Part shown: piece after piece, positions 1 to 9,245 of the stretch | Layout of the letters: the number at the start of each line of letters is the position of its first letter | How positions within the stretch are numbered: the stretch's first letter is position 1 | Assembly (NCBI GenBank): GCA_002401185.1 | Contig: NVSH01000034.1 | Span: 1,182 to 11,966 of the forward strand | Reading direction: 5' to 3' | DNA: 10,785 bases | Origin: Gammaproteobacteria bacterium | Lineage (GTDB): Bacteria; Pseudomonadota; Gammaproteobacteria; SZUA-229 | Program-made: the position numbers and the translations under genes | The notes under the pieces: generated by a model | The model's database searches: none | Told to the model about the DNA's origin: nothing | Seen by the model: only the letters and a program-made list of their open reading frames with translations

Positions 1-3000
1 TTGCGAGAAGAAGGCATCCGCGTCATTTTGGTGAACTCGAATCCAGCAACGATCATGACGGATCCTGAAACGGCTGACGTAACTTATATCGAGCCTATTA
101 CCTGGCAGACGGTTGCGGCGATTATCGAAAAAGAAAATCCAGATGCTCTCTTGCCTACTATGGGTGGGCAAACAGCACTTAACTGTGCATTGGATTTAGA
201 TCGCGAAGGCATTTTAGAAAAGTTTGATGTTGAGATGATTGGCGCCAGTAAAGACGCCATCGACATGGCCGAAGACCGTGAAAAGTTTAAAGTTGCAATG
301 GAAGAGCTGGGTCTGGATATGCCGCGTGCCGCCATCGCGCACAGCATGGAAGAGGCTTATCAGGTACAGGCGCAAATGGGTTACCCTACAGTTGTTCGGC
401 CTTCGTTTACCATGGGTGGCAGCGGTGGTGGCATCGCGTATAACAAGGAAGAGTTCGAAGAGATATGCACTCGCGGACTGGATCTATCACCTGTTAGTGA
501 GTTATTGGTTGAAGAATCCATTTGTGGCTGGAAAGAATACGAGATGGAGGTGGTGCGTGATAAAAATGATAACTGCATCATTATTTGTTCTATCGAAAAT
601 CTTGATCCAATGGGGATTCACACAGGCGATTCGATAACGGTTGCGCCTGCACAAACACTTACCGACAAAGAATACCAGCGTATGCGTGACGCATCGATCG
701 CAGTATTGCGTAAGATCGGTGTAGAGACTGGTGGTTCCAATGTGCAGTTTTCGGTGAATCCGGAAGATGGTCGTATGACTATCATCGAAATGAACCCGCG
801 TGTTTCACGCTCTTCGGCGTTGGCATCAAAAGCAACCGGTTTTCCTATCGCAAAAATTGCAGCGAAACTGGCTATCGGTTACACATTAGATGAATTGCAA
901 AATGAAATTACAGGTGGGGCAACACCAGCTTCGTTCGAACCTACCATCGATTACGTGGTAACAAAAATACCACGATTTACCTTCGAAAAATTCCCGCAAG
1001 CTGAAAATCGCCTGACCACACAAATGAAGTCGGTCGGCGAAGTTATGGCGATTGGTCGTACTTTTCAAGAATCATTGCAAAAAGCGCTACGAGGCCTGGA
1101 AATTGATATCGATGGATTGAGTTCGGTACTCGATCCTGACATGGCTGAAGATGAAATCGAGCCTTTGCTCAACCAGGAATTAAGCTTGCCCGGTGCTGAT
1201 CGATTGTTGTATGTGGGCGACGCATATCGTCGTGGTTACTCAAATGAAAAGGTGTTTGATCTCACGAAGATTGACCCCTGGTTTTTAGTGCAGATAGAAG
1301 ATTTAATCAAAGAGGAGATGGCTCTCGAAAAACAGGTCCTCGCTGGAAAAGGTCTAGCCGATTTATCCAGGGATGCTTTGTACCAGTTAAAGCGTAAAGG
1401 TTTTTCTGATAGTCGTCTTGCCGGATTATTGAATGTAGACGAAAAGGTGATGCGTGAATACCGCCACTCACTCGACATACGCCCAGTCTACAAACGTGTT
1501 GATACCTGTGCGGCAGAATTTTCTACCTCGACCGCTTACATGTATTCCACTTATGAAGAAGAGTGTGAAGCTAATGTTGATGATAGAGATAAAATTGTTG
1601 TTCTAGGTGGTGGCCCTAATAGAATCGGTCAGGGTATCGAGTTTGATTATTGCTGCGTACATGCTGCTTTCGCCATGCGCGATGATGGTTATGAAACCAT
1701 CATGATCAACTGTAACCCTGAAACGGTATCCACCGATTACGATACATCGGATCGTTTATATTTCGAGCCGCTCACATTGGAAGATGTGCTTGAAGTGCTG
1801 GACAAAGAAAAACCAAAAGGGGTTATTGTTCAGTATGGCGGGCAAACACCGTTGAAATTGGCGCGTGATCTCGAAGCAGCAGGTGTGCCGGTGATTGGTA
1901 CAACGCCTGATTGTATTGACCTGGCGGAAGATCGTGAACGTTTTCAGCAGTTGGTCAATGAGTTGGGTCTAAAGCAGCCGCCAAATCGACTCGCTCGTTC
2001 GACGGAAGAAGCCGTTGTCGGTGCGGCAGAAATCGGTTTCCCACTGGTTGTCCGGCCTTCGTATGTGCTTGGTGGACGCGCCATGGAGATCGTTTACAAC
2101 GTGACTGATCTTAAGTTTTATATGGAAAACGCGGTTAGTGTTTCTAATGATGCGCCCGTTTTACTCGATCGTTTCCTTGATGATGCCGTTGAGGTTGATG
2201 TTGACGCTATCTGTGATGGTGAAGATGTATTGATCGGTAGCATCATGGAGCATATTGAACAAGCCGGAGTGCATTCAGGTGATTCTGCCTGTTCATTACC
2301 ACCCTATTCGTTATCGTCTGAAGTGCAGGATCAGCTTCGTGTGCAGACGCGCCAACTGGCTTTAAAAATGGGTGTGGTTGGTTTGATGAATATCCAGTTT
2401 GCTATCCAGTTTAGTGGTGATGACGCGACCATCTATTTGTTAGAAGTGAACCCTCGGGCTTCTCGCACCGTGCCCTTTGTGTCGAAAGCTACGGGTGTGC
2501 CACTGGCAAAAATTGCAGCGCGCTGTATGGCGGGTATGTCATTGAAACAGCAGGGTGTCACCGAAGAAGTCGTACCTAAAACGTATGCAGTAAAAGAATC
2601 GGTGTTCCCGTTTGTTAAGTTTCCTGGTGTTGATTCACTGTTGGGTCCTGAAATGAAATCAACCGGTGAAGTTATGGGCGTGGGTGAAACTTTTGGTATG
2701 GCGTTTGCAAAAGCGCAATTAGGTGCAGGTATGGATCTGCCGACTAAAGGCCGGGTCTTCATCAGTGTGCGTGAAAGAGATCGAGAGAAAGCGGTATCGA
2801 TAGGACAGGCGTTGGTTGATAAAGGTTTTGAAGTGGTTGCAACCAGCGGTACGGGTCGTGCTCTGAAAGCAGCGGGTATCGCTTTTAGGCATGTCAATAA
2901 AGTTAACGAAGGTCGGCCACATATTGTCGATATGATTAAAAACGGTGACATTGCTTTAATTATTAATACCACAGAAGGTAAAAAAGCGATACGGGATTCT

Positions 3001-3180
3001 TTCACCATCCGTGCCTCGGCATTGCAGCACAAGGTGTGTTACACCACGACGATGGCAGGTGCTAGTGCGACTGTGCAAGCGTTAGATTATTTAGAAGTGA
3101 ATTCAGTAACGCGCTTGCAGCATTTACACGATACAATACAAAAAAATATTCAACAAGAAAAAAAAGAGGCTTCAGTGTGA
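1..3180 (+). CDS. carB: Carbamoyl-phosphate synthase large subunit (5' partial)
   Basis: Large subunit of carbamoyl-phosphate synthase. It uses two ATP, bicarbonate and ammonia tunnelled from CarA to make carbamoyl phosphate for pyrimidines and arginine. The frame is open from base 1. The first codon, TTG, matches an internal leucine of E. coli CarB (about residue 37), so roughly 36 N-terminal residues lie upstream and TTG is not the start. Visible here are the first ATP-grasp half with [12 protein letters not shown] (window residues 133-144) and EMNPR (263-267), an oligomerisation region, and a second half opening with GGGPNRIGQ (from about 536) and containing [15 protein letters not shown]. 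An MGS-like allosteric domain (about 917-1059) carries NKV and INTT motifs typical of ornithine and UMP/IMP binding. Small insertions in the oligomerisation region and a slightly longer charged tail make it a little longer than the E. coli protein. Its stop overlaps greA. carA is expected just upstream but is outside the window. Confidence 0.98.
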   Translation: MREEGIRVILVNSNPATIMTDPETADVTYIEPITWQTVAAIIEKENPDALLPTMGGQTALNCALDLDREGILEKFDVEMIGASKDAIDMAEDREKFKVAMEELGLDMPRAAIAHSMEEAYQVQAQMGYPTVVRPSFTMGGSGGGIAYNKEEFEEICTRGLDLSPVSELLVEESICGWKEYEMEVVRDKNDNCIIICSIENLDPMGIHTGDSITVAPAQTLTDKEYQRMRDASIAVLRKIGVETGGSNVQFSVNPEDGRMTIIEMNPRVSRSSALASKATGFPIAKIAAKLAIGYTLDELQNEITGGATPASFEPTIDYVVTKIPRFTFEKFPQAENRLTTQMKSVGEVMAIGRTFQESLQKALRGLEIDIDGLSSVLDPDMAEDEIEPLLNQELSLPGADRLLYVGDAYRRGYSNEKVFDLTKIDPWFLVQIEDLIKEEMALEKQVLAGKGLADLSRDALYQLKRKGFSDSRLAGLLNVDEKVMREYRHSLDIRPVYKRVDTCAAEFSTSTAYMYSTYEEECEANVDDRDKIVVLGGGPNRIGQGIEFDYCCVHAAFAMRDDGYETIMINCNPETVSTDYDTSDRLYFEPLTLEDVLEVLDKEKPKGVIVQYGGQTPLKLARDLEAAGVPVIGTTPDCIDLAEDRERFQQLVNELGLKQPPNRLARSTEEAVVGAAEIGFPLVVRPSYVLGGRAMEIVYNVTDLKFYMENAVSVSNDAPVLLDRFLDDAVEVDVDAICDGEDVLIGSIMEHIEQAGVHSGDSACSLPPYSLSSEVQDQLRVQTRQLALKMGVVGLMNIQFAIQFSGDDATIYLLEVNPRASRTVPFVSKATGVPLAKIAARCMAGMSLKQQGVTEEVVPKTYAVKESVFPFVKFPGVDSLLGPEMKSTGEVMGVGETFGMAFAKAQLGAGMDLPTKGRVFISVRERDREKAVSIGQALVDKGFEVVATSGTGRALKAAGIAFRHVNKVNEGRPHIVDMIKNGDIALIINTTEGKKAIRDSFTIRASALQHKVCYTTTMAGASATVQALDYLEVNSVTRLQHLHDTIQKNIQQEKKEASV
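3165..3180 (+). promoter_or_regulatory. greA ribosome binding site and carB/greA GTGA overlap
   Basis: AGAGG at 3165-3169 lies 7 nt before a GTG start at 3177. That GTG shares bases with the carB stop (GTGA, 3177-3180). The binding site is therefore inside the last carB codons. This decides the greA start and suggests translational coupling between the two genes. Confidence 0.75.
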
Positions 3181-3653
3181 ATAAAGTACCAATTACTGTG
3201 GGTGGTGCAAAAAGCTTACAGGATGAATTGTTTCAGTTGAAAAGTGTTAAGCGTCCCAAGGTGATCGAAGATATTGCGACGGCACGTGAGCATGGTGACC
3301 TAAAAGAAAACGCAGAATATCATGCCGCCAGGGAGCAGCAAAGTTTTATCGAAGGCCGTATTAAAGATATCGAAGGTAAGCTTGGCAATGCGACAATAAT
3401 AGATGTGACTGCGGTTAATGCTAATGGTAAAGTTATATTTGGTGCGACGGTAGACGTCGTCGATGAAGAAACGGGTGATGAATTTACTTACAAGATAGTT
3501 GGTGTAGATGAAGCGGATATTAAGAAAAACATGATATCTGTGGGTTCGCCTATTGCGCGCGCCTTAATAGGTAAAGAAGAAGGTGATGTTGCAGAAATTA
3601 ATACACCCGGCGGACAACGCGCACTCGAGATAGTCGAGATTCGTTATATCTGA
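3177..3653 (+). CDS. greA: Transcription elongation factor GreA
   Basis: GreA enters the secondary channel of RNA polymerase and stimulates cleavage of backtracked nascent RNA, rescuing stalled complexes. The predicted protein is 158 residues, the same length as E. coli GreA. The N-terminal coiled coil (about 1-75) carries the signature [18 protein letters not shown], with the tip acidic residues D41 and E44 that coordinate the catalytic magnesium. The C-terminal FKBP-like domain (about 80-158) contains [18 protein letters not shown] and a TPGG motif. The start is GTG, chosen because the N-terminus (MNKVPIT) lines up with the family and a good AGAGG site sits 7 nt upstream. It overlaps carB by 4 bp, so it is probably cotranscribed and coupled. 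No convincing intrinsic terminator follows: a T-run occurs at 3657-3662, but no stem adjoins it. Confidence 0.97.
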   Translation: MNKVPITVGGAKSLQDELFQLKSVKRPKVIEDIATAREHGDLKENAEYHAAREQQSFIEGRIKDIEGKLGNATIIDVTAVNANGKVIFGATVDVVDEETGDEFTYKIVGVDEADIKKNMISVGSPIARALIGKEEGDVAEINTPGGQRALEIVEIRYI

Positions 3654-3730
3654 TTATTTTTTGTAATCATAATCATCTGCTTAAAAGCTGACCGTATCAA
3701 TAAACACTTTAAGAAAGCATACATATTTTT

Positions 3731-4030
3731 ATGTCTCTATCAAAAAAACAAATTAAATTTTTACGTTCAAAATGTCATACGTTAAAAGCCGTGATTATGA
3801 TGGGCCAAAAAGGCCTGACCGAAGAAGTTTTGAACGAACTCGATATCGCGTTGTCCAGCCATGAGTTGGTAAAAATAAAACTGTCGGTTGATGATCGTGA
3901 GGCTCGCAAACAGTTGATTTTAAAAATATGTGATAAGAGTCAATCTGAAGAAGTGCAGTCGATTGGCAAAACGTTATCTGTTTATCGTGTGAATTTAGAT
4001 AAATCGATTATCGAATTGCCAAAAGCTTAA
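3731..4030 (+). CDS. yhbY: YhbY-family RNA-binding protein (CRM domain)
   Basis: This small protein of 99 residues is a single CRS1-YhbY (CRM) domain. In E. coli, YhbY associates with pre-50S ribosomal particles and is thought to aid large-subunit assembly. The sequence shows the N-terminal helix (MSLSKKQIKFLR), the GxxG RNA-binding loop as G25-Q-K-G28 followed by LTEEVL, the HELVKIKL strand, and the terminal IGKTLSVYR segment. The start is set by family alignment, because no Shine-Dalgarno sequence is visible in the AT-rich 15 bases before ATG. A 77-bp gap separates it from greA and 36 bp from rlmE, all on one strand. In E. coli yhbY is divergent from rlmE-ftsH, so the orientation here differs from that reference. 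The pairing with RlmE, another 50S maturation factor, fits its role. Confidence 0.95.
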   Translation: MSLSKKQIKFLRSKCHTLKAVIMMGQKGLTEEVLNELDIALSSHELVKIKLSVDDREARKQLILKICDKSQSEEVQSIGKTLSVYRVNLDKSIIELPKA

Positions 4031-4066
4031 TCGTTATTTATTAACCTTCCGTTTAACTGTGGCCTC

Positions 4067-4696
4067 ATGGCAAAAAGTAAAAGCAGCAAAACCTGGTTAA
4101 AAGAACATTTCGACGATGAATATGTTCGACGTTCACAAAAGGACGGTTATCGGTCACGCGCTATCTATAAGCTCATTGAAATTGACCAGAAAGATCATCT
4201 GGTCAAACCCGGTATGACCATTATCGACCTGGGCGCTGCACCAGGTGGTTGGTCAGAATATTGCGTGAAAAAATTAGGTAAAAACGGCAGCATGATTGCC
4301 CTGGATATATTGCCGATGGACCCCATCGATGGCGTCACTATCATCGAAGGTGATTTTCGTGAAGCGAGCGTGTTTGATATGTTGATGACGGCAATTAAAA
4401 ATAATTCGTCAGACCTTGTAATATCCGATATGGCCCCTAATATTACAGGTATGGGCTCGGTCGATATGCCACGTGCCTATTATTTATGTGAGCTGGCATT
4501 GGATCTGGCTAAGCAGGTGTTAAAACCGGGCGGTGGCTTGTTGGTGAAACTTTTTCAGGGAGAAGGTTTCGAAGCCTACAATAAAGAATTAAAGCTAAGT
4601 TTCTCCAGGGTTGTCATGCGTAAACCTAAAGCTTCCAGAGCGAGATCTCGAGAGGTCTATGCACTAGCGACAGGTTTTCTTGGCAATCGGTTTTAA
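4067..4696 (+). CDS. rlmE: 23S rRNA (uridine-2'-O)-methyltransferase RlmE (FtsJ/RrmJ)
   Basis: SAM-dependent methyltransferase that modifies the 2'-O of U2552 in the A-loop of 23S rRNA on the 50S particle (E. coli numbering; known for the family). The protein is 209 residues, the same length as E. coli RlmE. The SAM-binding motif I is [10 protein letters not shown] (54-63). The catalytic tetrad K-D-K-E can be placed at K35, D121 (in SDMAPN), K161 (in VKLFQGEGF) and E196 (in SRARSREVY), matching K38, D124, K164 and E199 of E. coli. The ATG start is supported by alignment of the basic N-terminus. Only a weak GTGG (4059-4062) lies upstream. It is followed by ftsH after 77 bp, as in many gammaproteobacteria where rlmE and ftsH form an operon. 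Confidence 0.97.
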   Translation: MAKSKSSKTWLKEHFDDEYVRRSQKDGYRSRAIYKLIEIDQKDHLVKPGMTIIDLGAAPGGWSEYCVKKLGKNGSMIALDILPMDPIDGVTIIEGDFREASVFDMLMTAIKNNSSDLVISDMAPNITGMGSVDMPRAYYLCELALDLAKQVLKPGGGLLVKLFQGEGFEAYNKELKLSFSRVVMRKPKASRARSREVYALATGFLGNRF

Positions 4697-4707
4697 AGTG
4701 GTGTAAG
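4680..4707 (+). promoter_or_regulatory. Candidate sigma70-type promoter before ftsH
   Basis: TTGGCA at 4680-4685 matches five of six bases of the -35 consensus. After a 16-nt spacer that ends in an extended TGG, TGTAAG at 4702-4707 matches four of six bases of the -10 consensus. It overlaps the end of rlmE. This is a by-eye match only; ftsH may instead be transcribed with rlmE. Confidence 0.25.
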
Positions 4708-4733
4708 TTTAGATATACAGTATTAATTTGCAA

Positions 4734-4766
4734 AGTAGCTGATAGAAAAACAGCTACTATCAGGAG
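4734..4766 (+). promoter_or_regulatory. Hairpin plus Shine-Dalgarno in the ftsH leader
   Basis: A perfect 8-bp stem pairs AGTAGCTG (4734-4741) with CAGCTACT (4751-4758) around an A-rich 9-nt loop. AGGAG (4762-4766) starts 3 nt after the stem and lies 7 nt before the TTG start at 4774. There is no U-tract after the stem, so it is not a terminator. Its position suggests an effect on ribosome access or mRNA stability, which is inference. Confidence 0.5.
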
Positions 4767-4773
4767 TAATCAA

Positions 4774-6708
4774 TTGAACGACCTAGCAAAAAATTTGGTT
4801 TTATGGGCTGTAATCGCGGTAGTTTTACTATCGGTTTTCAGTAATTTCAGTAAACAGACAGGCAGCACGCAAGCCTTGCCTTATTCTGCTTATATCGCCA
4901 TGGTGAAATCTGGCCAAGTGTCGCAGGTTACGATAGAAGGCCGTGATATTAAAGGTAAAACCAATACGGGCAGTGTATTTAAAACCTACAGTCCAGAAAC
5001 CAGTAATACAGCGATGATAGGTGATTTGCTGGCTAACGATGTTGAGATTACAGCGGCAGCCCCAGAAGGCCAGTCACTGCTGATGACGATCTTCATTTCC
5101 TGGTTCCCCTTCCTGTTACTCATTGGTATCTGGATATTTTTTATGCGTCAGATGCAAGGCGGTGGCGGTGGCCGTGGCGCGATGTCGTTTGGTAAAAGTA
5201 AAGCGCGCATGTTGGGTGAAGATGAAATAAAAGTTACCTTCAAAGATGTGGCCGGTGCTGAAGAAGCTAAAGCAGAAGTTGCAGAGCTGGTCGATTTTTT
5301 GAAAGACCCAAGTAAATTCCAGAAGCTGGGTGGCAAGATTCCTAGTGGTGTGTTGTTGGTGGGTTCACCGGGTACCGGTAAAACGTTGTTGGCCAGGGCT
5401 ATTGCAGGCGAAGCAAAAGTACCGTTTTTTACCATTGCGGGTTCTGACTTTGTTGAGATGTTTGTCGGTGTCGGTGCCTCACGGGTACGTGATATGTTCG
5501 AAACCGCGAAAAAACACGCGCCATGTATTATCTTTATCGATGAGATCGATGCCGTTGGTCGCCATCGTGGTGCCGGTTTGGGTGGTGGTCATGATGAGCG
5601 TGAGCAGACCTTGAACCAGTTACTGGTTGAGATGGATGGTTTCGAAGGTAATGAAGGTGTCATTGTTATCGCTGCGACCAATCGTCCTGATGTGCTTGAT
5701 CCGGCTTTATTAAGACCAGGGCGTTTCGATCGTCAGGTTGTTGTGCCGTTGCCAGACATCCGTGGCCGTGAACAGATACTTAAAGTGCATATTCGTAAAG
5801 TGCCGGAAGCGGCGGATGTAAGGCTGGCAATCATCGCCCGTGGCACGCCGGGGTTCTCTGGCGCCGACTTGGCGAACCTGGTGAATGAGGCCGCATTGGG
5901 TGCCGCGCGTGAAAATAGTAAAGATGTCAACATGTCACATTTTGAGCGTGCAAAAGATAAAATCATGATGGGCACAGAGCGACGCTCCATGGTGATGTCT
6001 GAAAAAGAGAAAAAACTTACTGCTTATCATGAATCGGGGCATGCGATTGTTGGGCGTTTAGTGCCTGAGCATGACCCCGTCTATAAAATAAGTATTATTC
6101 CTCGTGGGCGCGCCCTGGGTGTAACTATGTTTTTGCCTGAGGAAGATCGCTATAGTCTCAGTAAACAACATTTGGAAAGCCAGATTTCCAGTCTGTTCGG
6201 TGGCCGTATCGCTGAGGAACTTATCTATGGTAAAGACAGTGTGACGACGGGTGCTTCCAATGATATTGAACGGGCAACTGATATCGCTCGTAATATGGTA
6301 ACCAAGTGGGGTTTGTCTGATCGCCTAGGACCTTTGACTTATTCGGAAGATGAAGGTGAAGTTTTTCTTGGCCGCTCAGTAACTCAGCATAAAAACTTAG
6401 GCGACGATACGGCGCGTATTATTGATGAAGAGATTCGTTGCATAATCGATATTAACTACAAGCGTGCTGAAAGTTTATTGAAAGAGCACCTTAATGTATT
6501 ACATACGATGACAGATGCGCTGATGAAATACGAGACTATCGATGCGAATCAGATTGACGCTTTGATGGAAGGTAGAGATGTGCCGCCACCGAAGGATTGG
6601 GTTGATGTCGATGATGATGACGATACCAGTAGTTCAGTATCAGGTAAAAAAGAGAATAAAAGTACAGGTAAAGACGGTACGATTGGTGGGCCAGCTGGCC
6701 AGCATTAA
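4774..6708 (+). CDS. ftsH: ATP-dependent zinc metalloprotease FtsH
   Basis: Membrane-anchored AAA+ protease that extracts and degrades membrane proteins and unstable regulators (LpxC and sigma-32 in E. coli). The protein is 644 residues, the family's usual length. Transmembrane segments are at about 8-23 and 103-124, with a periplasmic domain between. The Walker A motif is GSPGTGKT (197-204), with serine where proline is usual. The pore motif is FVG (230-232) and Walker B is FIDEID (254-259). The second region of homology [20 protein letters not shown] carries arginine fingers R314 and R317. The zinc site is HESGH (419-423) with third ligand D497. The tail after about residue 600 is acidic and disordered, with five consecutive aspartates. 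The start is TTG, supported by AGGAG 7 nt upstream and by the N-terminus [11 protein letters not shown] matching E. coli MSDMAKNLILW. It sits between rlmE and folP, as in E. coli. Confidence 0.98.
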   Translation: MNDLAKNLVLWAVIAVVLLSVFSNFSKQTGSTQALPYSAYIAMVKSGQVSQVTIEGRDIKGKTNTGSVFKTYSPETSNTAMIGDLLANDVEITAAAPEGQSLLMTIFISWFPFLLLIGIWIFFMRQMQGGGGGRGAMSFGKSKARMLGEDEIKVTFKDVAGAEEAKAEVAELVDFLKDPSKFQKLGGKIPSGVLLVGSPGTGKTLLARAIAGEAKVPFFTIAGSDFVEMFVGVGASRVRDMFETAKKHAPCIIFIDEIDAVGRHRGAGLGGGHDEREQTLNQLLVEMDGFEGNEGVIVIAATNRPDVLDPALLRPGRFDRQVVVPLPDIRGREQILKVHIRKVPEAADVRLAIIARGTPGFSGADLANLVNEAALGAARENSKDVNMSHFERAKDKIMMGTERRSMVMSEKEKKLTAYHESGHAIVGRLVPEHDPVYKISIIPRGRALGVTMFLPEEDRYSLSKQHLESQISSLFGGRIAEELIYGKDSVTTGASNDIERATDIARNMVTKWGLSDRLGPLTYSEDEGEVFLGRSVTQHKNLGDDTARIIDEEIRCIIDINYKRAESLLKEHLNVLHTMTDALMKYETIDANQIDALMEGRDVPPPKDWVDVDDDDDTSSSVSGKKENKSTGKDGTIGGPAGQH

Positions 6709-6734
6709 CCGTTAAACTGTACAGGATAATAATT

Positions 6735-6756
6735 GAAAGGGGCGAAAGCCCCTTTC
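6735..6756 (+). terminator. GAAA-tetraloop hairpin, probable ftsH terminator or attenuator
   Basis: A perfect 9-bp stem, GAAAGGGGC (6735-6743) with GCCCCTTTC (6748-6756), is capped by a GAAA tetraloop. It begins 27 bp after the ftsH stop. The U-tract is poor: TTT falls inside the stem and CTGCGTT follows. Termination may therefore be partial, leaving read-through into folP-glmM. Confidence 0.6.
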
Positions 6757-6843
6757 TGCGTTATAAGCCCAGTCGTAACTGGCTATAGCCTGATGGTAAT
6801 GAATTTCTTATGTGTATTACAAATGTCATGGCAGGCGTTTAAC

Positions 6844-6849
6844 AGGTGG
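6844..6849 (+). promoter_or_regulatory. folP ribosome binding site
   Basis: AGGTGG lies 10 nt before the ATG at 6860. It supports that start over the in-frame ATG at 6812, which would add 16 residues absent from the family. Confidence 0.6.
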
Positions 6850-6859
6850 TATAAATAGT

Positions 6860-7687
6860 ATGCAGAAAATACTGGAACGAATTCGCTCAGGCCATTGGGT
6901 GGTTATGGGTATATTAAATGTTACCCCTGATTCGTTTTCAGATGGAGGCAAGTATAGCCATCTGAATCATGCATTAACACATGCGTTGCAGATGCAAGAC
7001 GAGGGCGCGGAGATAATCGATATCGGTGGTGAATCGACGCGTCCGGGGTCTAAGCTGATTTCATTAACGGAAGAGTTGCAGCGTGTCATACCGGTAATCG
7101 AGAAAATTCGAGAACATTCTAAGGTTGCTATTTCGATAGATAGTAGCAAGCCGCAAGTGATGGCGGCGGCTATTGAAGCAGGTGCTACCATGGTAAATGA
7201 TGTCAATGCCTTGCATGCTGAAGGTGCGCTAGATGTATGTATTGAACATCAATTGCCTGTGTGTTTGATGCATAATTTAATGTATAAACGGGGTGGTCCT
7301 GAAACGATGCAAAATAATCCATTATATGAAAATGTGGTGGACGAAGTGACGAGCTATTTGATAGAGCGGGCAAAGGTTTGTATTAAGAGGGGTATGCGAA
7401 AAGAAAATATAATCATTGACCCTGGTTTTGGTTTTGGGAAAAATTTGAAAAATAACCTATCCTTGTTAAAGGAAATGCAGCAGTTTTGTGCCCTGGATTA
7501 CCCGGTATTGGTCGGCGTCTCCAGGAAGAGCATGTTTGGGCATCTGCTGGCAAGAGATGTTGAAGAAAGGCTGATTGCCAGTACATCGGCAGCCGTTATT
7601 GCCTATCAAAAGGGAGCTCGATTTTTTAGAGTGCATGATGTTGCCCAGACATGTGATGCGTTAGCGTTATGTGAAGCGGTGACTTAA
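6860..7687 (+). CDS. folP: Dihydropteroate synthase FolP
   Basis: Joins 6-hydroxymethyl-dihydropterin pyrophosphate with p-aminobenzoate to give dihydropteroate in folate synthesis; it is the target of sulfonamides. From the chosen ATG the protein is 275 residues, close to the E. coli 282. Visible motifs are MGILNVTPDSFSDGG (16-30), DIGGESTRPG (54-63), IDSSKP, the pterin-site DPGFGFGKN (187-195), SRKS (221-224) and RVHDV (257-261). F26, T60 and P62 match positions whose change gives sulfonamide resistance elsewhere, and they look wild type. One oddity is the loop after CLMH (to H138). It reads NLMYKRGGPETMQ, about four residues longer than in E. coli and lacking the common MQG. An upstream in-frame ATG at 6812 was not used, because its extra residues do not align and the better binding site precedes 6860. 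glmM follows after 18 bp, so the two are probably cotranscribed. Confidence 0.95.
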   Translation: MQKILERIRSGHWVVMGILNVTPDSFSDGGKYSHLNHALTHALQMQDEGAEIIDIGGESTRPGSKLISLTEELQRVIPVIEKIREHSKVAISIDSSKPQVMAAAIEAGATMVNDVNALHAEGALDVCIEHQLPVCLMHNLMYKRGGPETMQNNPLYENVVDEVTSYLIERAKVCIKRGMRKENIIIDPGFGFGKNLKNNLSLLKEMQQFCALDYPVLVGVSRKSMFGHLLARDVEERLIASTSAAVIAYQKGARFFRVHDVAQTCDALALCEAVT

Positions 7688-7705
7688 ATTATATATTTGG
7701 TGTAG

Positions 7706-9064
7706 ATGATGATAAAAAAATATTTTGGTACGGACGGAATTCGAGGCAAAGTGGGATCGGGTTTAATGACCCCAGAAAAAGTGCTCAAGTTAGGTTGGGC
7801 CGTTGGGCGTGTGTTGGCTTCACAAAAGGATGCGACCGGCAGTAATCGAGTTGTTATTGGTAAAGATACACGTATTTCTGGGTATATGTTTGAGTCTGCA
7901 TTAGAGGCGGGGTTGTCTGCAGCAGGCGTGGACGTTGATTTGCTTGGCCCTATGCCGACACCAGGTATTGCTTATTTGACACGTACACTACGTGCATCTG
8001 CCGGTATTGTCATTAGTGCGTCACACAACCCGTTTTATGACAATGGCCTTAAGTTTTTCTCGCCAGAAGGGAAAAAACTTGATGATGAAATTGAGTATGC
8101 CATTGAGGCTATGTTTGAGTCTGAAATGAGTATTGTCGATTCTTCAGCTCTTGGTAAAGCGCAGCGGATTGTTGACGCACATGGTCGATATGTAGAGGCT
8201 TGTAAAGCGACTATTCCGATGAGTGTGCGTTTTAACGGTTTGAAAGTGGTTCTCGATTGTTCCAATGGCGCCACCTATGACATTGCGCCTAAAGTATTTG
8301 CAGAGTTAGGTGCAGAAGTGATTGCCATCGGTGATAAGCCTGACGGTTTAAACATTAATCTTAACTGTGGCTCCACACATCCTGAGCAGTTAATAGCCAG
8401 GGTCGCAATTGAAAATGCTGATTTAGGTATAGCCTTTGATGGTGATGGCGATCGCGTGTTGATGGTAGATAAGAAAGGTGAAGTTGTCGACGGCGATGAA
8501 TTGCTCTACATAATTGCACGTTCTCGTCTGAGCGAAGGTGAAGATATAGGTGGCGTTGTCGGTACGCTGATGACCAACCTGGGTATGGAATTAGCAGTAA
8601 AAGATCTTGGCCTGGAATTTGCTCGAAGTGATGTTGGTGATCGATACGTGCTTGAAACCATGAATGAAAAAGGTTGGGTTATTGGCGGTGAATCATCAGG
8701 TCATATCATATGTATTGATAGAACCACAACAGGTGATGGAATCGTCTCTGCATTGCAGGTAATGGCCTACCTGGCGAAAGAAAAAATAACCCTGCACGAA
8801 GCAAAATCAGGCATGAAAAAATTCCCACAGATAATGATCAATGTGTCGCTACCTGGTCATGCGGATCCAATGCAATCTGCTGTTGTACAGCAGGCGGTAA
8901 AGCAGGCAGAAAGTAAGCTTAATGGTCGAGGCCGTGTGTTGCTGCGTCCATCAGGTACAGAACCATTGATTCGCGTCATGGTGGAAGGTGAAGACGAGTT
9001 ACTGGTTTCACAGTTGGCAAAGAACATCGCAACTGAGGTTGAGCAGGCAGCTCAGGCAGCGTAA
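7706..9064 (+). CDS. glmM: Phosphoglucosamine mutase GlmM
   Basis: Converts glucosamine-6-phosphate to glucosamine-1-phosphate, the step before GlmU in UDP-GlcNAc synthesis for peptidoglycan and LPS. The protein is 452 residues against 445 in E. coli. It opens with [10 protein letters not shown] (5-14). The phosphorylated active-site serine is S106 in [12 protein letters not shown]. The magnesium loop DGDGDR is at 245-250. The sugar-binding loop reads GGESSGH. The C-terminal phosphate-binding loop is [11 protein letters not shown] (from 414). Two ATG codons in a row (7706 and 7709) could start it. The weak upstream GGTG (7699-7702) is better spaced for the second, so the true N-terminus may be one residue shorter. 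The folP-glmM order is the usual one, but the gene normally followed by tpiA-secG in Pseudomonas here faces a convergent lysA. Confidence 0.97.
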   Translation: MMIKKYFGTDGIRGKVGSGLMTPEKVLKLGWAVGRVLASQKDATGSNRVVIGKDTRISGYMFESALEAGLSAAGVDVDLLGPMPTPGIAYLTRTLRASAGIVISASHNPFYDNGLKFFSPEGKKLDDEIEYAIEAMFESEMSIVDSSALGKAQRIVDAHGRYVEACKATIPMSVRFNGLKVVLDCSNGATYDIAPKVFAELGAEVIAIGDKPDGLNINLNCGSTHPEQLIARVAIENADLGIAFDGDGDRVLMVDKKGEVVDGDELLYIIARSRLSEGEDIGGVVGTLMTNLGMELAVKDLGLEFARSDVGDRYVLETMNEKGWVIGGESSGHIICIDRTTTGDGIVSALQVMAYLAKEKITLHEAKSGMKKFPQIMINVSLPGHADPMQSAVVQQAVKQAESKLNGRGRVLLRPSGTEPLIRVMVEGEDELLVSQLAKNIATEVEQAAQAA

Positions 9065-9212
9065 ACGACCCGTTTAGATTTTACCTGCGTATATAAAATT
9101 AATTTTCGTTGGTTTTTATCTATTCATTGATGTTTTAACGTCAATAAACACGGTATGAAACGTTATTAATTTATTTCTGCATTACTGATACGTCTTACGT
9201 AACGAAATCACA
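9065..9212 (+). other. AT-rich gene-free spacer after glmM
   Basis: No credible reading frame, RNA gene or clear intrinsic terminator is visible. It contains an AT-only palindrome (9095-9106), a weak inverted repeat around TTGATG and CGTCAA (9127-9144) and a short TACGT/ACGTA repeat (9189-9201). None is followed by a U-tract on either strand. Confidence 0.6.
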
Positions 9213-9236
9213 TAAGGGCACCTCTATTAATTGCTT
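9213..9236 (+). repeat. Left terminal inverted repeat of the element
   Basis: This 24-bp sequence is perfectly complementary to 9462-9485. It begins TAAGGGCACC and ends AATTGCTT. The match stops sharply on both sides: 9212 against 9486, and 9237 against 9461, do not pair. Confidence 0.9.
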
Positions 9237-9245
9237 ATGTCCTCT

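Noticed and set aside
1..3. TTG at base 1 as a true carB start
   Set aside because: It aligns with an internal leucine of CarB; the N-terminal nucleotide-fold residues before it are missing, so the gene is cut by the window edge.
2433..3032. Long minus-strand open frame of 199 codons inside carB
   Set aside because: It lies wholly opposite the conserved carB frame, has low-complexity serine/threonine-rich content and matches no family I know. It is a shadow frame.
3624..3638. CTCGA/TCGAG inverted repeat near the end of greA as a terminator
   Set aside because: The stem is only 5 bp, lies inside coding sequence, and is about 18 nt from the nearest T-run.
6766..6784. Bulged CCAGT/ACTGG hairpin downstream of the ftsH terminator as a second terminator
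   Set aside because: The stem is short and interrupted by a bulged base, and no U-tract follows.
6812..6859. Upstream in-frame ATG for folP adding 16 residues
   Set aside because: The extra residues do not match the family, and AGGTGG at 6844-6849 is placed for the ATG at 6860.
9095..9106. AAAATTAATTTT palindrome after glmM as a terminator
   Set aside because: It is an AT-only palindrome with no GC stem and no directly following U-tract.
9127..9144. TTGATG/CGTCAA inverted repeat as a terminator or operator
   Set aside because: The stem is weak, includes a wobble, and has no U-run on either strand; chance is likely in AT-rich sequence.
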